Shown here in pieces: positions 48,048 through 55,467 of a DNA stretch of 64,000 nt; the stretch's first letter is position 1; every line of letters begins with the position of its first letter. A model generated the notes under the pieces. That model saw only the letters and a program-made list of their open reading frames with translations, searched no databases and was not told where the DNA came from. Made by a program: the position numbers and the translations under genes. The DNA is from Denitratimonas yunnanensis (SeqCode) (GTDB taxonomy: Bacteria > Pseudomonadota > Gammaproteobacteria > Xanthomonadales > Xanthomonadaceae). The stretch covers positions 62,001-126,000 of the forward strand of contig JAPMLR010000001.1 of the NCBI GenBank assembly GCA_026410415.1, in the 5' to 3' direction.

Positions 48048-48942
48048 CCGGCATGGTGGCGTGGCGCTTTCGCAGTTCTTCGACGCATTCCACGTAGGTG
48101 GCCGTGAGCAGCGGCAGCGTGAGTGCCATCAGCGGCACCGAAAGCATCTGTCCCCAGACCAGCCATCCGGGTCGCAGCAGCGCGTCGATTCCGCCGTTGG
48201 CGTACGCGATCGCGGCGGTGACGGTGAGCGGGACTGTGCCGATGGTGCCGTAGATGCCGGACCACGCGAGGATGCCGAGGGTCATCAGGCTGGCCGTCAA
48301 CACCCAGTGATGTCGAACCAGCCGGAAGCTTTCCCTAAGCGCCGAACGGGCGCTGGCTTCGTCAAGCAGAATCGGGGCGGCGTAAAGCGATGCGGCGACG
48401 GACATCCAGGCCAGTGGAACCATGCAGAGCAGCAGTCCCGCCAGAACAAGCATCAGCCGCGTGAGGAGTTCTGCGCCCAAGCCTAGCCACCAGGCGATGA
48501 CCAGAGGGGCCAGGGCGACCAGATTCAGCAGGAGGTAGCCGAGCGAGGCCAGCAGCATGGTGCCGAAGCGCTTGAGGGAGATCGTGATACTGCGATCCGG
48601 ATGTTCGTTTTCGGCCCGAGCCATCAAGCCTTGTCTGCGAATCATCACCATCAGGCAAACCAGCGCTGCCAGATTCGTGGCGATCGCGATCGCCCACGCA
48701 CTCGCATTGGGCGCCCATGTGGCGGGAGATAGCCAGATTCTGGCGCTCGAGTCGGAGAATATGTCGCGAGTCTGCCACCACCAGTGCAGCAATGCCCATT
48801 GCGACAGCAGGGAATAGCCGAAGGCCGGCCAAACGGTGGTTCGCAGGCTCGCGAACCACAACAGAAAACAGCCCTGCACCAGCGTGCCGAAGTCGCGAGG
48901 AGCAAGGGAAGGGCGATAGCGCAGCACAGGGTTGGATACCAT
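48037..48942 (-). CDS. Polytopic membrane protein of unknown function
   Basis: A 301-residue protein with about six membrane segments (roughly residues 25-50, 75-100, 130-155, 155-185, 215-245 and 260-285). The middle contains LLDEASARSALRESFRLVRHHW, an amphipathic stretch seen in YciC/DUF-type inner-membrane proteins. No catalytic motif. The Met of MVSNPVLRY (48942) gives a short cytoplasmic N-terminus before the first helix; the open frame above it is Arg-rich and unlike protein. It is divergent from prmC with under 10 bp between starts. Confidence 0.7.
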   Translation of the reverse strand: MVSNPVLRYRPSLAPRDFGTLVQGCFLLWFASLRTTVWPAFGYSLLSQWALLHWWWQTRDIFSDSSARIWLSPATWAPNASAWAIAIATNLAALVCLMVMIRRQGLMARAENEHPDRSITISLKRFGTMLLASLGYLLLNLVALAPLVIAWWLGLGAELLTRLMLVLAGLLLCMVPLAWMSVAASLYAAPILLDEASARSALRESFRLVRHHWVLTASLMTLGILAWSGIYGTIGTVPLTVTAAIAYANGGIDALLRPGWLVWGQMLSVPLMALTLPLLTATYVECVEELRKRHATMPVTT

Positions 48943-48951
48943 GTGCGAATG

Positions 48952-49845
48952 ATGCCGCACTTTGCCCCTTCTTCGACGCGTGAATTCCCGACGGATGCGA
49001 CGGTGGCGACCCTGGTCCGCCTCGCCGCAGCGCAATTGTCTGGTGATGATCCGCGCCGTGACGCCGAGCTGCTGCTCCAGCATGCGCTGGATGTGGACCG
49101 TGCCTGGCTGTTTTCACATGCTGGCGATGTTCCCGGCATGGAAGCGGTGCAGCAATTCGGCAGACTGGTGGAACGGCGTGTGGCGGGTGAGCCGCTGGCG
49201 TATGTGGTCGGCCACGCGGGATTCTGGACACTCGACCTGCGCGTTACCCCGGACACATTGATTCCTCGTCCGGAAACAGAGCTGCTGGTCGAGCTTGCGC
49301 TCTCCCGGCTGCCGGCGGATCAACCCTTGCGCATCGCTGATCTTGGAACCGGCAGCGGGGCCATTGCACTGGCGCTGGCCTCCGAGCGCCCGAAGGCCGC
49401 AGTCGTGGCGACCGACATGAGCGGCAAGGCGCTTGCGGTCGCTCGGGAAAATGCCCGGCGCAATGGTGTTCCCGGCGTGGTTTTCCGCGAAGGCGATTGG
49501 TTCGTTCCGCTTGGTACGGAATGCTTCGACCTGATTGCGAGCAATCCGCCTTACATCGCCGAGGGTGATGCTCACCTCGGTCGCGGCGACCTGCGTTTCG
49601 AGCCCCTGAGTGCATTGTCCAGCGGTGCGGACGGTTTGAACGCGATCAGCGTCCTATGCGAGGGCGCTCCCGGTCATCTGGTCGAAGGGGGGTGGCTGCT
49701 GATCGAGCATGGCTACGACCAAGGCGATGCAGTGCGGTCGCTGCTGGGCTCGGCTGGATTCGTCGAGGTCGAGACCCGGCAGGATCTGGAACAACGCGAT
49801 CGCGTCAGTCTCGGCCGGAAAAAGGGTGGCAGCCCGCCAGCCTGA
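48952..49845 (+). CDS. prmC: Release factor glutamine methyltransferase PrmC
   Basis: Methylates the glutamine of the GGQ motif in peptide release factors with SAM. The 297-residue protein has an N-terminal helical domain (LSGDDPRRDAELLLQHALD), TLIPRPETELLVE, the SAM loop IADLGTGSGAIALALA, and the catalytic NPPY motif in IASNPPYIAEGD, followed by EPLSALSSGADGL. Starts are possible at 48949, 48952 or a GTG at 49003; the last begins closest to the usual PrmC N-terminus and would leave more room for the divergent gene. prfA is not adjacent. Its 3' end overlaps the 4.5S RNA gene on the other strand. Confidence 0.93.
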   Translation: MPHFAPSSTREFPTDATVATLVRLAAAQLSGDDPRRDAELLLQHALDVDRAWLFSHAGDVPGMEAVQQFGRLVERRVAGEPLAYVVGHAGFWTLDLRVTPDTLIPRPETELLVELALSRLPADQPLRIADLGTGSGAIALALASERPKAAVVATDMSGKALAVARENARRNGVPGVVFREGDWFVPLGTECFDLIASNPPYIAEGDAHLGRGDLRFEPLSALSSGADGLNAISVLCEGAPGHLVEGGWLLIEHGYDQGDAVRSLLGSAGFVEVETRQDLEQRDRVSLGRKKGGSPPA

Positions 49846-49935
49846 CCTCGGCACCCGAGTCAATCGATACCGTTGCTTCCTTCCGGACCTGGCGGGGTTT
49901 TCGATCTATCGTCGCGAGGGGACCGACGGGCCACC
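49826..49935 (-). ncRNA. ffs: 4.5S RNA of the signal recognition particle
   Basis: The minus strand contains gccaggtccggaaggaagca (49874-49893 region), the universally conserved domain IV tip that binds Ffh. The flanks can fold into one long imperfect hairpin: ggtggcccg at the 5' side pairs with cgggct/gccacc at the 3' side, which sets approximate ends at 49935 and 49826; about 97-110 nt, usual for bacterial 4.5S RNA. The exact ends are uncertain. The 3' part would lie inside the last codons of prmC, on the opposite strand. tRNA-Ser(GGA) lies just upstream in the same direction. Confidence 0.9.
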
Positions 49936-50006
49936 ATGATGCAATCCGCCAGACGACGGGATTGTTGATCTGGCTGAACCCGGTGAGGGCCGAATCCAGC
50001 GGAATT

Positions 50007-50099
50007 TGGCGGAGAGAGCGGGATTCGAACCCGCGAAGCGGGGTTTAGCCGCTTACACACTTTCCAGGCGTGCTCCTTCAACCACTCGGACATCTCTCC
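50007..50099 (-). tRNA. tRNA-Ser (anticodon GGA)
   Basis: Read leftward: acceptor arm ggagaga...tctctcc with discriminator G and an encoded CCA (50009-50007), D arm tccgagtggttgaagga, anticodon loop ctGGAaa in cacgcctggaaagtgtg, a long variable arm (aagcggctaaaccccgctt), and the T arm gcgggttcgaatcccgc. About 90 nt plus CCA, class II, as expected for serine; the GGA anticodon reads UCC/UCU codons. It lies next to the 4.5S RNA gene in the same orientation. Confidence 0.98.
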
Positions 50100-50159
50100 G
50101 CAGATGCCCGCTCGTGCCGATACCATGGCGCGAACAAGGCCGCGCATCATAGCGTTCTG

Positions 50160-51311
50160 TCATCCATCGGACAAGCGCGGCGGATCCTGGCGCCGCTCCA
50201 GCAGGCATGCCACTTCGTAGTGCGCGGTTTGCGGAAACATGTCGAACAGGCGTGCTTCGCACAAGGTGAAATCGGCCAGTTCGGCAATGTCGCGCGCCAG
50301 CGAGATGGCATTGCAACTGGAGTAGACGATATGCCGCACCTGGCTCTCGCGCAGACGCTGGCACAGCGCCGTGCCGATACCTCGGCGTGGCGGGTTGACC
50401 AGGACCAGCGGTGGCAGCGTCCTGGCGGCCTGTGCGTAGGCGGTGGCGTCGGCAGCATGGAAATGCAGGTGCCCGAGCCCCAGTTCGTCACGGCTGCGAC
50501 AGGCGCTGGCGATGGCGTCGGCCGAGAGCTCGATGCCGGTGACCTCGCGCCGGCCGTCGGCGCAATGCAACGCGAAGCCACCGACGCCGCAATACAGGTC
50601 CCACATCGCGGGCGGGTCGATCGCTTCGACCCAATCACGTGCCTGCCGGTACAGCGCGGCGGCCACTTCGGTGTGGGTCTGGAAGAAGCTCTGCGGCCGC
50701 AGATGGATCGGCATGCTGTTGAGCTGCATCGTCAGCGTCTCGCCGGTCAGCAGGATTTCCTGTGCACCCTCCAGTACCGCCTTGTGCTCGGGCTGCAAGT
50801 TCACCGAAACCACTCGAAGCGCCGGCAGTTCGTTGAGCAAGGTCGGCAGGTGCTTGCGGATGCGTGCGAGAGGTTCCTGCGAGCGGAGAACCAATCGCAA
50901 CATCAGTTCGCCCGAGTGTTCGGCCAGTGTGAGCAGCACATGCTTCAGCTCGCCGCGCCGTGCCGGCACGTCGTACGGGGCGATGCGGGCGGTCGTGATG
51001 AAGCGCGCCACGGCGGGGAAGGCCATCGTGATCGCTGTCGGGTACAGGCCGCAGTCGACGAGATCCACCCCGTGGCCGCGGGCATCGAGGATTCCCAGCG
51101 TGGGCGACGCGATGCTCCCTCCGACGACCATTTTGGCCTTGTTGCGGAAGCCTGATTCGCGGCTCCATACCGGATCGAGCCAGTGCACCTCGCCGAACGG
51201 CGCGAGCAATTCGCGCGCGTGAGTCTGTTTGTCCGCCAGTTGCTGTGCATATGGCTGGCCGATCAGGGAACAGGAGGCGCAACGACCTTGCTCGAAAGCT
51301 TCACAACGCAT
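50160..51311 (-). CDS. rlmC: 23S rRNA (uracil(747)-C5)-methyltransferase RlmC
   Basis: SAM-dependent methylation of U747 in 23S rRNA. The 383-residue protein begins MRCEAFEQGRCASCSLI: Cys3, Cys11, Cys14 and Cys87 (VDLVDCGLYP) are the 4Fe-4S ligands of the RlmC/RlmD (RumB/RumA) group. It lacks the N-terminal TRAM domain of RlmD. LRPQSFFQTHTEVAAALY, DLYCGVGGFALHCA (SAM loop) and VNPPRRGIG precede the catalytic cysteine in YSSCNA. Its first 11 bp overlap the end of the flavoprotein gene upstream, so the two may be cotranscribed. Confidence 0.93.
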   Translation of the reverse strand: MRCEAFEQGRCASCSLIGQPYAQQLADKQTHARELLAPFGEVHWLDPVWSRESGFRNKAKMVVGGSIASPTLGILDARGHGVDLVDCGLYPTAITMAFPAVARFITTARIAPYDVPARRGELKHVLLTLAEHSGELMLRLVLRSQEPLARIRKHLPTLLNELPALRVVSVNLQPEHKAVLEGAQEILLTGETLTMQLNSMPIHLRPQSFFQTHTEVAAALYRQARDWVEAIDPPAMWDLYCGVGGFALHCADGRREVTGIELSADAIASACRSRDELGLGHLHFHAADATAYAQAARTLPPLVLVNPPRRGIGTALCQRLRESQVRHIVYSSCNAISLARDIAELADFTLCEARLFDMFPQTAHYEVACLLERRQDPPRLSDG

Positions 51312-52587
51312 GGCGATGCTCCCGCCACCACGCCAATGCGCCTTCGGCGGCGATCACGCCACTGGCCAGACATGCGGTGAGCAGATAGCCGCCAGTCGGC
51401 GCTTCCCAGTCAAGCATTTCACCGGCGACGAAAGTGCCGGGCCGGGCGCGCAGCATCAGGTGTTGATCCATCGCGTCCAGGCGGATGCCGCCGGCGGTGC
51501 TGATCGCCTCGTCGATCGGGCGAGTACGCTCGAGCACCAATGGCAGCTTCTTGATGATCCTGGCCAGAATGTCGGCGTCGTCCCATTGCTCGCGGGGCAC
51601 GCACTCGTGCAGCAGGCCGGCTTTGATGCCGGCAAGACCGAGGCGGCGACGCCAGTGCTCGCTGCGCGAACGCGAGCCGCGCGGTTGGGCAAGCGCGGCG
51701 GCTACATCGTGCTCGCTACGATCAGGGAAGAGGTCCAGTTCGAATCTGGCCTCGCCGGAGCCGTCGATCGCATCCCTGAGTACTGCGGAAAGCGCGTACA
51801 CCAGACTGCCCTCGATGCCGGTACGGGTCACGATCAGTTCGCCACGTCGCCAGTCGTGCTCGCCCTGCGCGCGTGCGGCAATGGCTTTGAGCGGCTGGCC
51901 TTCGAAGCGTGCGGCAAAGTTCTCGCTCCAGGTGCAATCGAAGCCGCAGTTGGCCGGACACAGCGGCGCGACCGGAATGCCGGCAACACGCAACGCATCG
52001 ACCCAGGCGCCATCGGACCCCAATTTGGCCCAGCTCCCGCCACCCAGTGCCAGCAGCGTCAAGTCCGCCGTCACGGTTGTTTCGCCTTCGGGTGCGTCGA
52101 AGTGCAGGCGTCCATCCGGCAGCCAGCCGGTGAATCGATGCCGCACCCGGAAGGTCACGCCAGCTTCGCGCAGTTCGCGCACCCATGTGCGCATCATCGG
52201 CCCGGCCTTCATGTCGGCCGGGAACACCCGTCCGGAGCTGCCGATGAACGTTTCCACGCCCAGTTCCCGGGCGAACCGGCGTACCGCGTCCGGACCGAAG
52301 CGCTGCAACCAGTGCGCCACAACCGGTGCGGCATCACCGTAGCGTGTGATGAAGGCAGGGAGTGGTTCGGAGTGGGTCAGGTTCAGCCCGCCCTTGCCGG
52401 CCAGCAGGAACTTGCGCCCGACCGATGGCATGGCGTCGTACAGCGTGGTCTGTGCACCGGCCGCAGCCAAGACACGTGCCGCGATCAGCCCGGCAGGCCC
52501 GCCCCCGATGATGGCCACGATGGGGCCTCGATGGCGCGCCAGTGTCGTGTTCCGTTCAGTTTCACGAATTGAATCCGATGTCATCAA
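51301..52587 (-). CDS. BaiN/RdsA-family NAD(P)/FAD-dependent oxidoreductase (TIGR03862 type)
   Basis: A 428-residue flavoprotein of the HI0933/BaiN family. It has the FAD-binding GxGxxG as IIGGGPAGLIAARVL near residue 25, the family hallmark VGRKFLLAGKGGLNLTHSE, a middle insertion, and LDWEAPTGGYLLTACLASG at the C-terminus, where the second FAD contact sits. The TIGR03862 subgroup is found in many proteobacteria and its substrate is unknown. The first Met at 52587 (or the second codon) gives a short extension before the Rossmann fold. Upstream DNA is AT-rich with repeated half sites; downstream it overlaps rlmC. Confidence 0.88.
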   Translation of the reverse strand: MMTSDSIRETERNTTLARHRGPIVAIIGGGPAGLIAARVLAAAGAQTTLYDAMPSVGRKFLLAGKGGLNLTHSEPLPAFITRYGDAAPVVAHWLQRFGPDAVRRFARELGVETFIGSSGRVFPADMKAGPMMRTWVRELREAGVTFRVRHRFTGWLPDGRLHFDAPEGETTVTADLTLLALGGGSWAKLGSDGAWVDALRVAGIPVAPLCPANCGFDCTWSENFAARFEGQPLKAIAARAQGEHDWRRGELIVTRTGIEGSLVYALSAVLRDAIDGSGEARFELDLFPDRSEHDVAAALAQPRGSRSRSEHWRRRLGLAGIKAGLLHECVPREQWDDADILARIIKKLPLVLERTRPIDEAISTAGGIRLDAMDQHLMLRARPGTFVAGEMLDWEAPTGGYLLTACLASGVIAAEGALAWWREHRHAL

Positions 52588-52590
52588 TTT

Positions 52591-52625
52591 ATTGTAACTA
52601 TTTGATTAAATTGTAGTTATCAATT
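52591..52625. promoter_or_regulatory. AT-rich promoter segment with repeated attgta(a/g) half sites
   Basis: A strikingly AT-rich stretch in this GC-rich window. It contains attgtaacta (52591-52600) and attgtagtta (52610-52619): taacta and tagtta form an inverted repeat 13 bp apart, while attgta is repeated directly. It directly precedes the flavoprotein ATG (52587, minus strand) and may hold its promoter or a regulator site. The next ~180 bp up to 52805 show nothing else recognisable except the ribosome site of the following gene. Confidence 0.4.
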
Positions 52626-52804
52626 CGCTTCCGGCGAGGCGCTCGCCCGGATAACGAAGTCTTTATGCTCAACAGCGTAGAGTCCGCTGTGTGTTGCCCA
52701 CGCGCTCCGTCGCCGGCGGGCACTCCAGTATCCCCTCCTGCCGATTCGTCGCATTCCGTCACTGGCGGGAGCGGGTTCCCATCTTCCGCCATGCAGGAGG
52801 TTTC

Positions 52805-53269
52805 ATGAGCGAGTCGCTGAACATTCTCCCCGAATTGATCGAAGCCAGCCGTGAGGGCGTGGACTTCTATGCCGAGGCAGCCGATGCGGTGAAGGATTCG
52901 GAACTGAGCAAACTGTTCCGTCGCATGGCCGAAGCCAAGTCCACGCTGGTCGAGGAGTTGAGCCAGGAGGTCGGCGCCAGGCCAGCCGGTGGCAAGGCGC
53001 GTGCCGCCAAGCGCGCCAGCAAGCCGGCGGAGTGGGTGGCGCATGTCAATGCCACCTATACCGCACTGCGTGGTGGGCTCAAGGCGATCAAGCCGGATCA
53101 GGTCACCCAGATCGAACAGGCCGAGGCCGACCTTCTCGGTCGCGTCCAGCGCATCAGGCATGATCGCGACCACAGCTACGTGGTACGTGTGCTGGCGATG
53201 CAGTATGAGGCCAAAGCCCGTGTTGTCCATGAAGGGCTGCGTGCGCGCAAGCGTCGTCTTATCGCCTGA
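52805..53269 (+). CDS. PA2169-family four-helix-bundle protein (DUF2383)
   Basis: A 154-residue all-helical protein. The pattern LPELIEASREGVDFYAEAADAVKDSELSKLFRRMAEAKSTLVEELSQEV near residues 8-57 and, in the second half, EADLLGRVQRIRHDRDHSYVVRVLAMQYEA show the ferritin-like DUF2383 arrangement, but the Glu-x-x-His di-iron sites of ferritins are not evident. A Lys/Arg/Ala linker (~58-75) joins the halves. Such proteins are often stress or stationary-phase induced; the role is unknown. A perfect AGGAGG stands 4 bp before the ATG. A strong hairpin follows the stop. Confidence 0.8.
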   Translation: MSESLNILPELIEASREGVDFYAEAADAVKDSELSKLFRRMAEAKSTLVEELSQEVGARPAGGKARAAKRASKPAEWVAHVNATYTALRGGLKAIKPDQVTQIEQAEADLLGRVQRIRHDRDHSYVVRVLAMQYEAKARVVHEGLRARKRRLIA

Positions 53270-53296
53270 TTCACGCCTCAATCGCGTCGAACCACG

Positions 53297-53327
53297 AACG
53301 CCGTCACCCTCAGTGGGTGGCGGCGTT
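53297..53327 (+). terminator. Strong hairpin terminator after the DUF2383 gene
   Basis: aacgccgtcaccc (53297-53309) and gggtggcggcgtt (53315-53327) pair over 13 bp (one G-T) around a tcagt loop, 27 bp after the stop codon. The following tract (ctcg) is not T-rich beyond the tt at the stem end, so termination may be partial. Confidence 0.6.
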
Positions 53328-53351
53328 CTCGTGCACGAGAAAAAAAAAGTG

Positions 53352-53514
53352 TATAAGGGGGCCGCTGTGTTTGCATGGGTCACCGTGAATCGTGGCCCGA
53401 TGCGGCAGGATCCGGATTGATCTGTCCATCGCTTCGCGTCGCTATTGCCTTGCAATCCCAGTCCCGGCCACCGGGTAACACACGTCCAGCCAAAATGTTT
53501 CAGGAGTTTTCGTC
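53352..53514 (+). promoter_or_regulatory. -10 element and long 5' untranslated region of the cold-shock gene
   Basis: TATAAG (53352-53357, five of six consensus) follows an A-tract (53338-53348) that could act as an UP-like or bending element; the -35 is not clear. Transcription near 53364 would give a leader of ~150 nt before the ATG, which is typical of cold-shock genes whose leader acts as a temperature-sensitive structure. No cold-box sequence is claimed. Confidence 0.45.
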
Positions 53515-53724
53515 ATGTCCGATCGACAGACCGGCACAGTCAAATGGTTCAACGACGCCAAGGGTTTCGGGTTCATCAGCCGCGAAGGCGGTGAGGACCT
53601 TTTCGTTCACTTCCGGGCCATCCAGGGCACCGGTTTCAAGTCACTGAAGGAAGGCCAGAAAGTTTCCTTCGTCGTGACTCAGGGGCCGAAGGGCTATCAG
53701 GCCGATCAGGTCGAGGCGATCTGA
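53515..53724 (+). CDS. CspA-family cold-shock protein
   Basis: A 69-residue OB-fold RNA chaperone that melts RNA secondary structure. It has the standard [27 protein letters not shown] with RNP1 (KGFGFI) and RNP2 (LFVHF), and ends in [13 protein letters not shown]. The ribosome site is AGGAG, 8 bp before the ATG. The long leader suggests cold or post-transcriptional control. A bidirectional terminator follows. Which of the several Csp paralogues it is cannot be told from sequence alone. Confidence 0.96.
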   Translation: MSDRQTGTVKWFNDAKGFGFISREGGEDLFVHFRAIQGTGFKSLKEGQKVSFVVTQGPKGYQADQVEAI

Positions 53725-53745
53725 CCACGGGTTGCCAAGCCGATG

Positions 53746-53779
53746 AAAAAACCGCCCGGGAAATCGGGCGGTTTTTTTT
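53746..53779. terminator. Bidirectional rho-independent terminator
   Basis: aaaaaaccgcccg (53746-53758) pairs with cgggcggtttttt (from 53765) around ggaaat; an 8-T tract follows on the plus strand and an equivalent one on the minus strand. It ends both the cold-shock gene (+) and the dodecin gene (-), which converge here. Confidence 0.92.
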
Positions 53780-53797
53780 ATGCCGGCGCCACCGGGC

Positions 53798-54001
53798 TTA
53801 TTCGACGACGAAGCTCACGCGCATGTTGACGCGCCATTCCACGACTTCGCCGGACGGGCTGGTAACGACCTTGGTCTCGTTGATCCAGGCACCGCGAATG
53901 TTTTTCAGGGACTCGGCGGTCTTGGCGAGTCCACGTTTGACGGCATCCTCGATGCTGACCGTGGATGATGCGCTGATTTCGATGAACTTTGCGACCGACA
54001 T
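53798..54001 (-). CDS. Dodecin
   Basis: A 67-residue flavin-storage protein that forms a dodecameric shell. MSVAKFIEISASSTVSIEDAVKRGLAKTAESLKNIRGAWINETKVV is the typical dodecin sequence: a beta strand, one helix, and the flavin-stacking Trp in GAWI. Length and sequence match bacterial dodecins, which buffer free riboflavin or FMN. It stands alone, converging with the cold-shock gene across a shared terminator. Confidence 0.95.
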   Translation of the reverse strand: MSVAKFIEISASSTVSIEDAVKRGLAKTAESLKNIRGAWINETKVVTSPSGEVVEWRVNMRVSFVVE

Positions 54002-54106
54002 GAAACACCTCGCATGCGATTGAGAGACAGGGGCCGGCAGAGCTGCCGGCCCGTTCGAGCATAGCGCGATGGCGCTGGTGTTTCAGGGGGGGCGGTGAGG
54101 TCGCGT

Positions 54107-54811
54107 TCAGCGTTTCAGCGATACCAGCCGCAATTCGAAGCCTTCACCTTCGTCCTGCTGCAGGATGCGCACTGGCACCAGTCCGTTGTCCAGTCCGAAC
54201 CAGGTGACGGTGCTGCGGTCGCTGTCCTCGCGCAGGCGTTCGACTTTCAGTGCACGCAGCGTGCCGGCCGGCACCTGCACGGGTTCCTCGCCGAGGCTGC
54301 GGTAACGCTGTGGTTCGAGGCGTTCGCGGTCCACGACGGGATAGGTCAATACATTGCGGCGGCCGGCGGCCAGGTCGCGCGCCAGGGCGAGGCTGACGAT
54401 CTGGCGATCGAGCGTCCCGGCCTGCACGGGGAACCGGTATTCGCCACGATGGTCGCGACTGACGATGGCCTCGCTGTCGCATTCGACCTGACGTTCGCGC
54501 TTGCGCAGGCCGCTGAGGCGATATTCGTAGCGGACGCAGGCGAAACCTTTCGTGGTCGAGCGGAAGATCGAAACCTCCTTCAGGTCGAATCCGGCCAGTG
54601 CGGCCAGCCCCTGTGTGCCGCGTGTGTGGCTGCGCAGACGCCAGGTGCCGGCGTCATCACCAGCCTCCAGCGCGACGGTGGCGTACCCGGCAGGTGCGCC
54701 GGCGCGCAGCAGCTCGTATTCGGCTACATAGGGCTTCAGCGTCTCCTGCGCCGGCGTGGGCAGTGCAAACGTGGCGGAAACGACAAGGACGGCAGTGCGC
54801 AGGAGCTTCAT
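54107..54811 (-). CDS. DUF3108 exported protein
   Basis: A 234-residue protein with a signal peptide (MKLLRTAVLVVSATFALPTPA). The mature part is beta-rich: YVAEYELLRAGAPAGYATVALE near residue 28, a middle block with RYEYRLSGLRKRERQVECD, and VPVRILQQDEGEGFELRLVSLKR at the end, all typical of DUF3108. Function unknown; the family is periplasmic and often beside purN. It overlaps the purN stop (ATGA). The same order of DUF3108, purN, purM, DUF2066 and hda is familiar from Pseudomonas, which supports a conserved neighbourhood without telling its role. Confidence 0.88.
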   Translation of the reverse strand: MKLLRTAVLVVSATFALPTPAQETLKPYVAEYELLRAGAPAGYATVALEAGDDAGTWRLRSHTRGTQGLAALAGFDLKEVSIFRSTTKGFACVRYEYRLSGLRKRERQVECDSEAIVSRDHRGEYRFPVQAGTLDRQIVSLALARDLAAGRRNVLTYPVVDRERLEPQRYRSLGEEPVQVPAGTLRALKVERLREDSDRSTVTWFGLDNGLVPVRILQQDEGEGFELRLVSLKR

Positions 54812-55467
54812 CGGGTCAGCTCCCCGGTGCTTTCGAGCAGCCGCAGCGGCGCAGTCAGCGGGACGCCATCGAAAAGCGGGGCTGAGCCTGTCACCGACAG
54901 GCGTCTGCTGGCAATGGCCCGGACGCAGGCGGGCAGCAGGCGATGCTCCTGTGTCAGCACGCGTGCGGCGAGCGTGTCAGGGGTGTCGTCGTGACGCACG
55001 TCGATGCGCGTCTGGGCGAGCAGCGGGCCGGCGTCGAGCTCAGCGGTCACGACATGCACGCTGCTGCCGTGCTCGGTATCGCCGGCCTCCAGCACGCGGG
55101 CATGGGTATGCAGTCCGGGATAGCGTGGCAGCAGGGAGGGGTGGATGTTGATCATCGGAATGGTCAGGTGTGCGAGCGCATCGGCGGAAATGATGCGCAT
55201 GTATCCCGCACAGACGATGAGGTCCGGCTGAACCTGCCGTACCCGGGCGAAGAACGCGGCATCGTGTTTCGCACGGTCCTCGCCTTTCGTTGCTGCCAGG
55301 GCCACGGCGGGGATGCCGGCCGCGCGTGCGATATCGAGTGCACCGGCCTGCGGCTTGTCGGAGAACACGCCGACGATGCGATACCCCGCATTGCCTTGGC
55401 GGCTGGCTTCGAGCAGCGCCTCTAGGTTGCTGCCACGCCCGGAGGCGAGGACGGCGACGCGCAACAT
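54808..55467 (-). CDS. purN: Phosphoribosylglycinamide formyltransferase
   Basis: Uses 10-formyltetrahydrofolate to formylate glycinamide ribonucleotide, step 3 of purine synthesis. The 219-residue protein starts [21 protein letters not shown], the phosphate-binding N-terminus, and holds the catalytic INIHPSLLPRYPGLHTHARVLEAG with the conserved Asn-His (residues ~108-110) and an Asp near HVVTAELDAGPLLAQ. The ATG at 55467 shares one base with the purM stop (TGATG), so translation is coupled. The longer upstream frame is read-through over purM. Confidence 0.95.
   Translation of the reverse strand: MLRVAVLASGRGSNLEALLEASRQGNAGYRIVGVFSDKPQAGALDIARAAGIPAVALAATKGEDRAKHDAAFFARVRQVQPDLIVCAGYMRIISADALAHLTIPMINIHPSLLPRYPGLHTHARVLEAGDTEHGSSVHVVTAELDAGPLLAQTRIDVRHDDTPDTLAARVLTQEHRLLPACVRAIASRRLSVTGSAPLFDGVPLTAPLRLLESTGELTR

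Noticed and set aside
53326..53348. ttctcgtg/cacgagaa palindrome followed by A residues, considered as a terminator
   Set aside because: Read on the plus strand it is followed by A, not T; on the minus strand no gene enters it. More likely part of the cold-shock promoter region.
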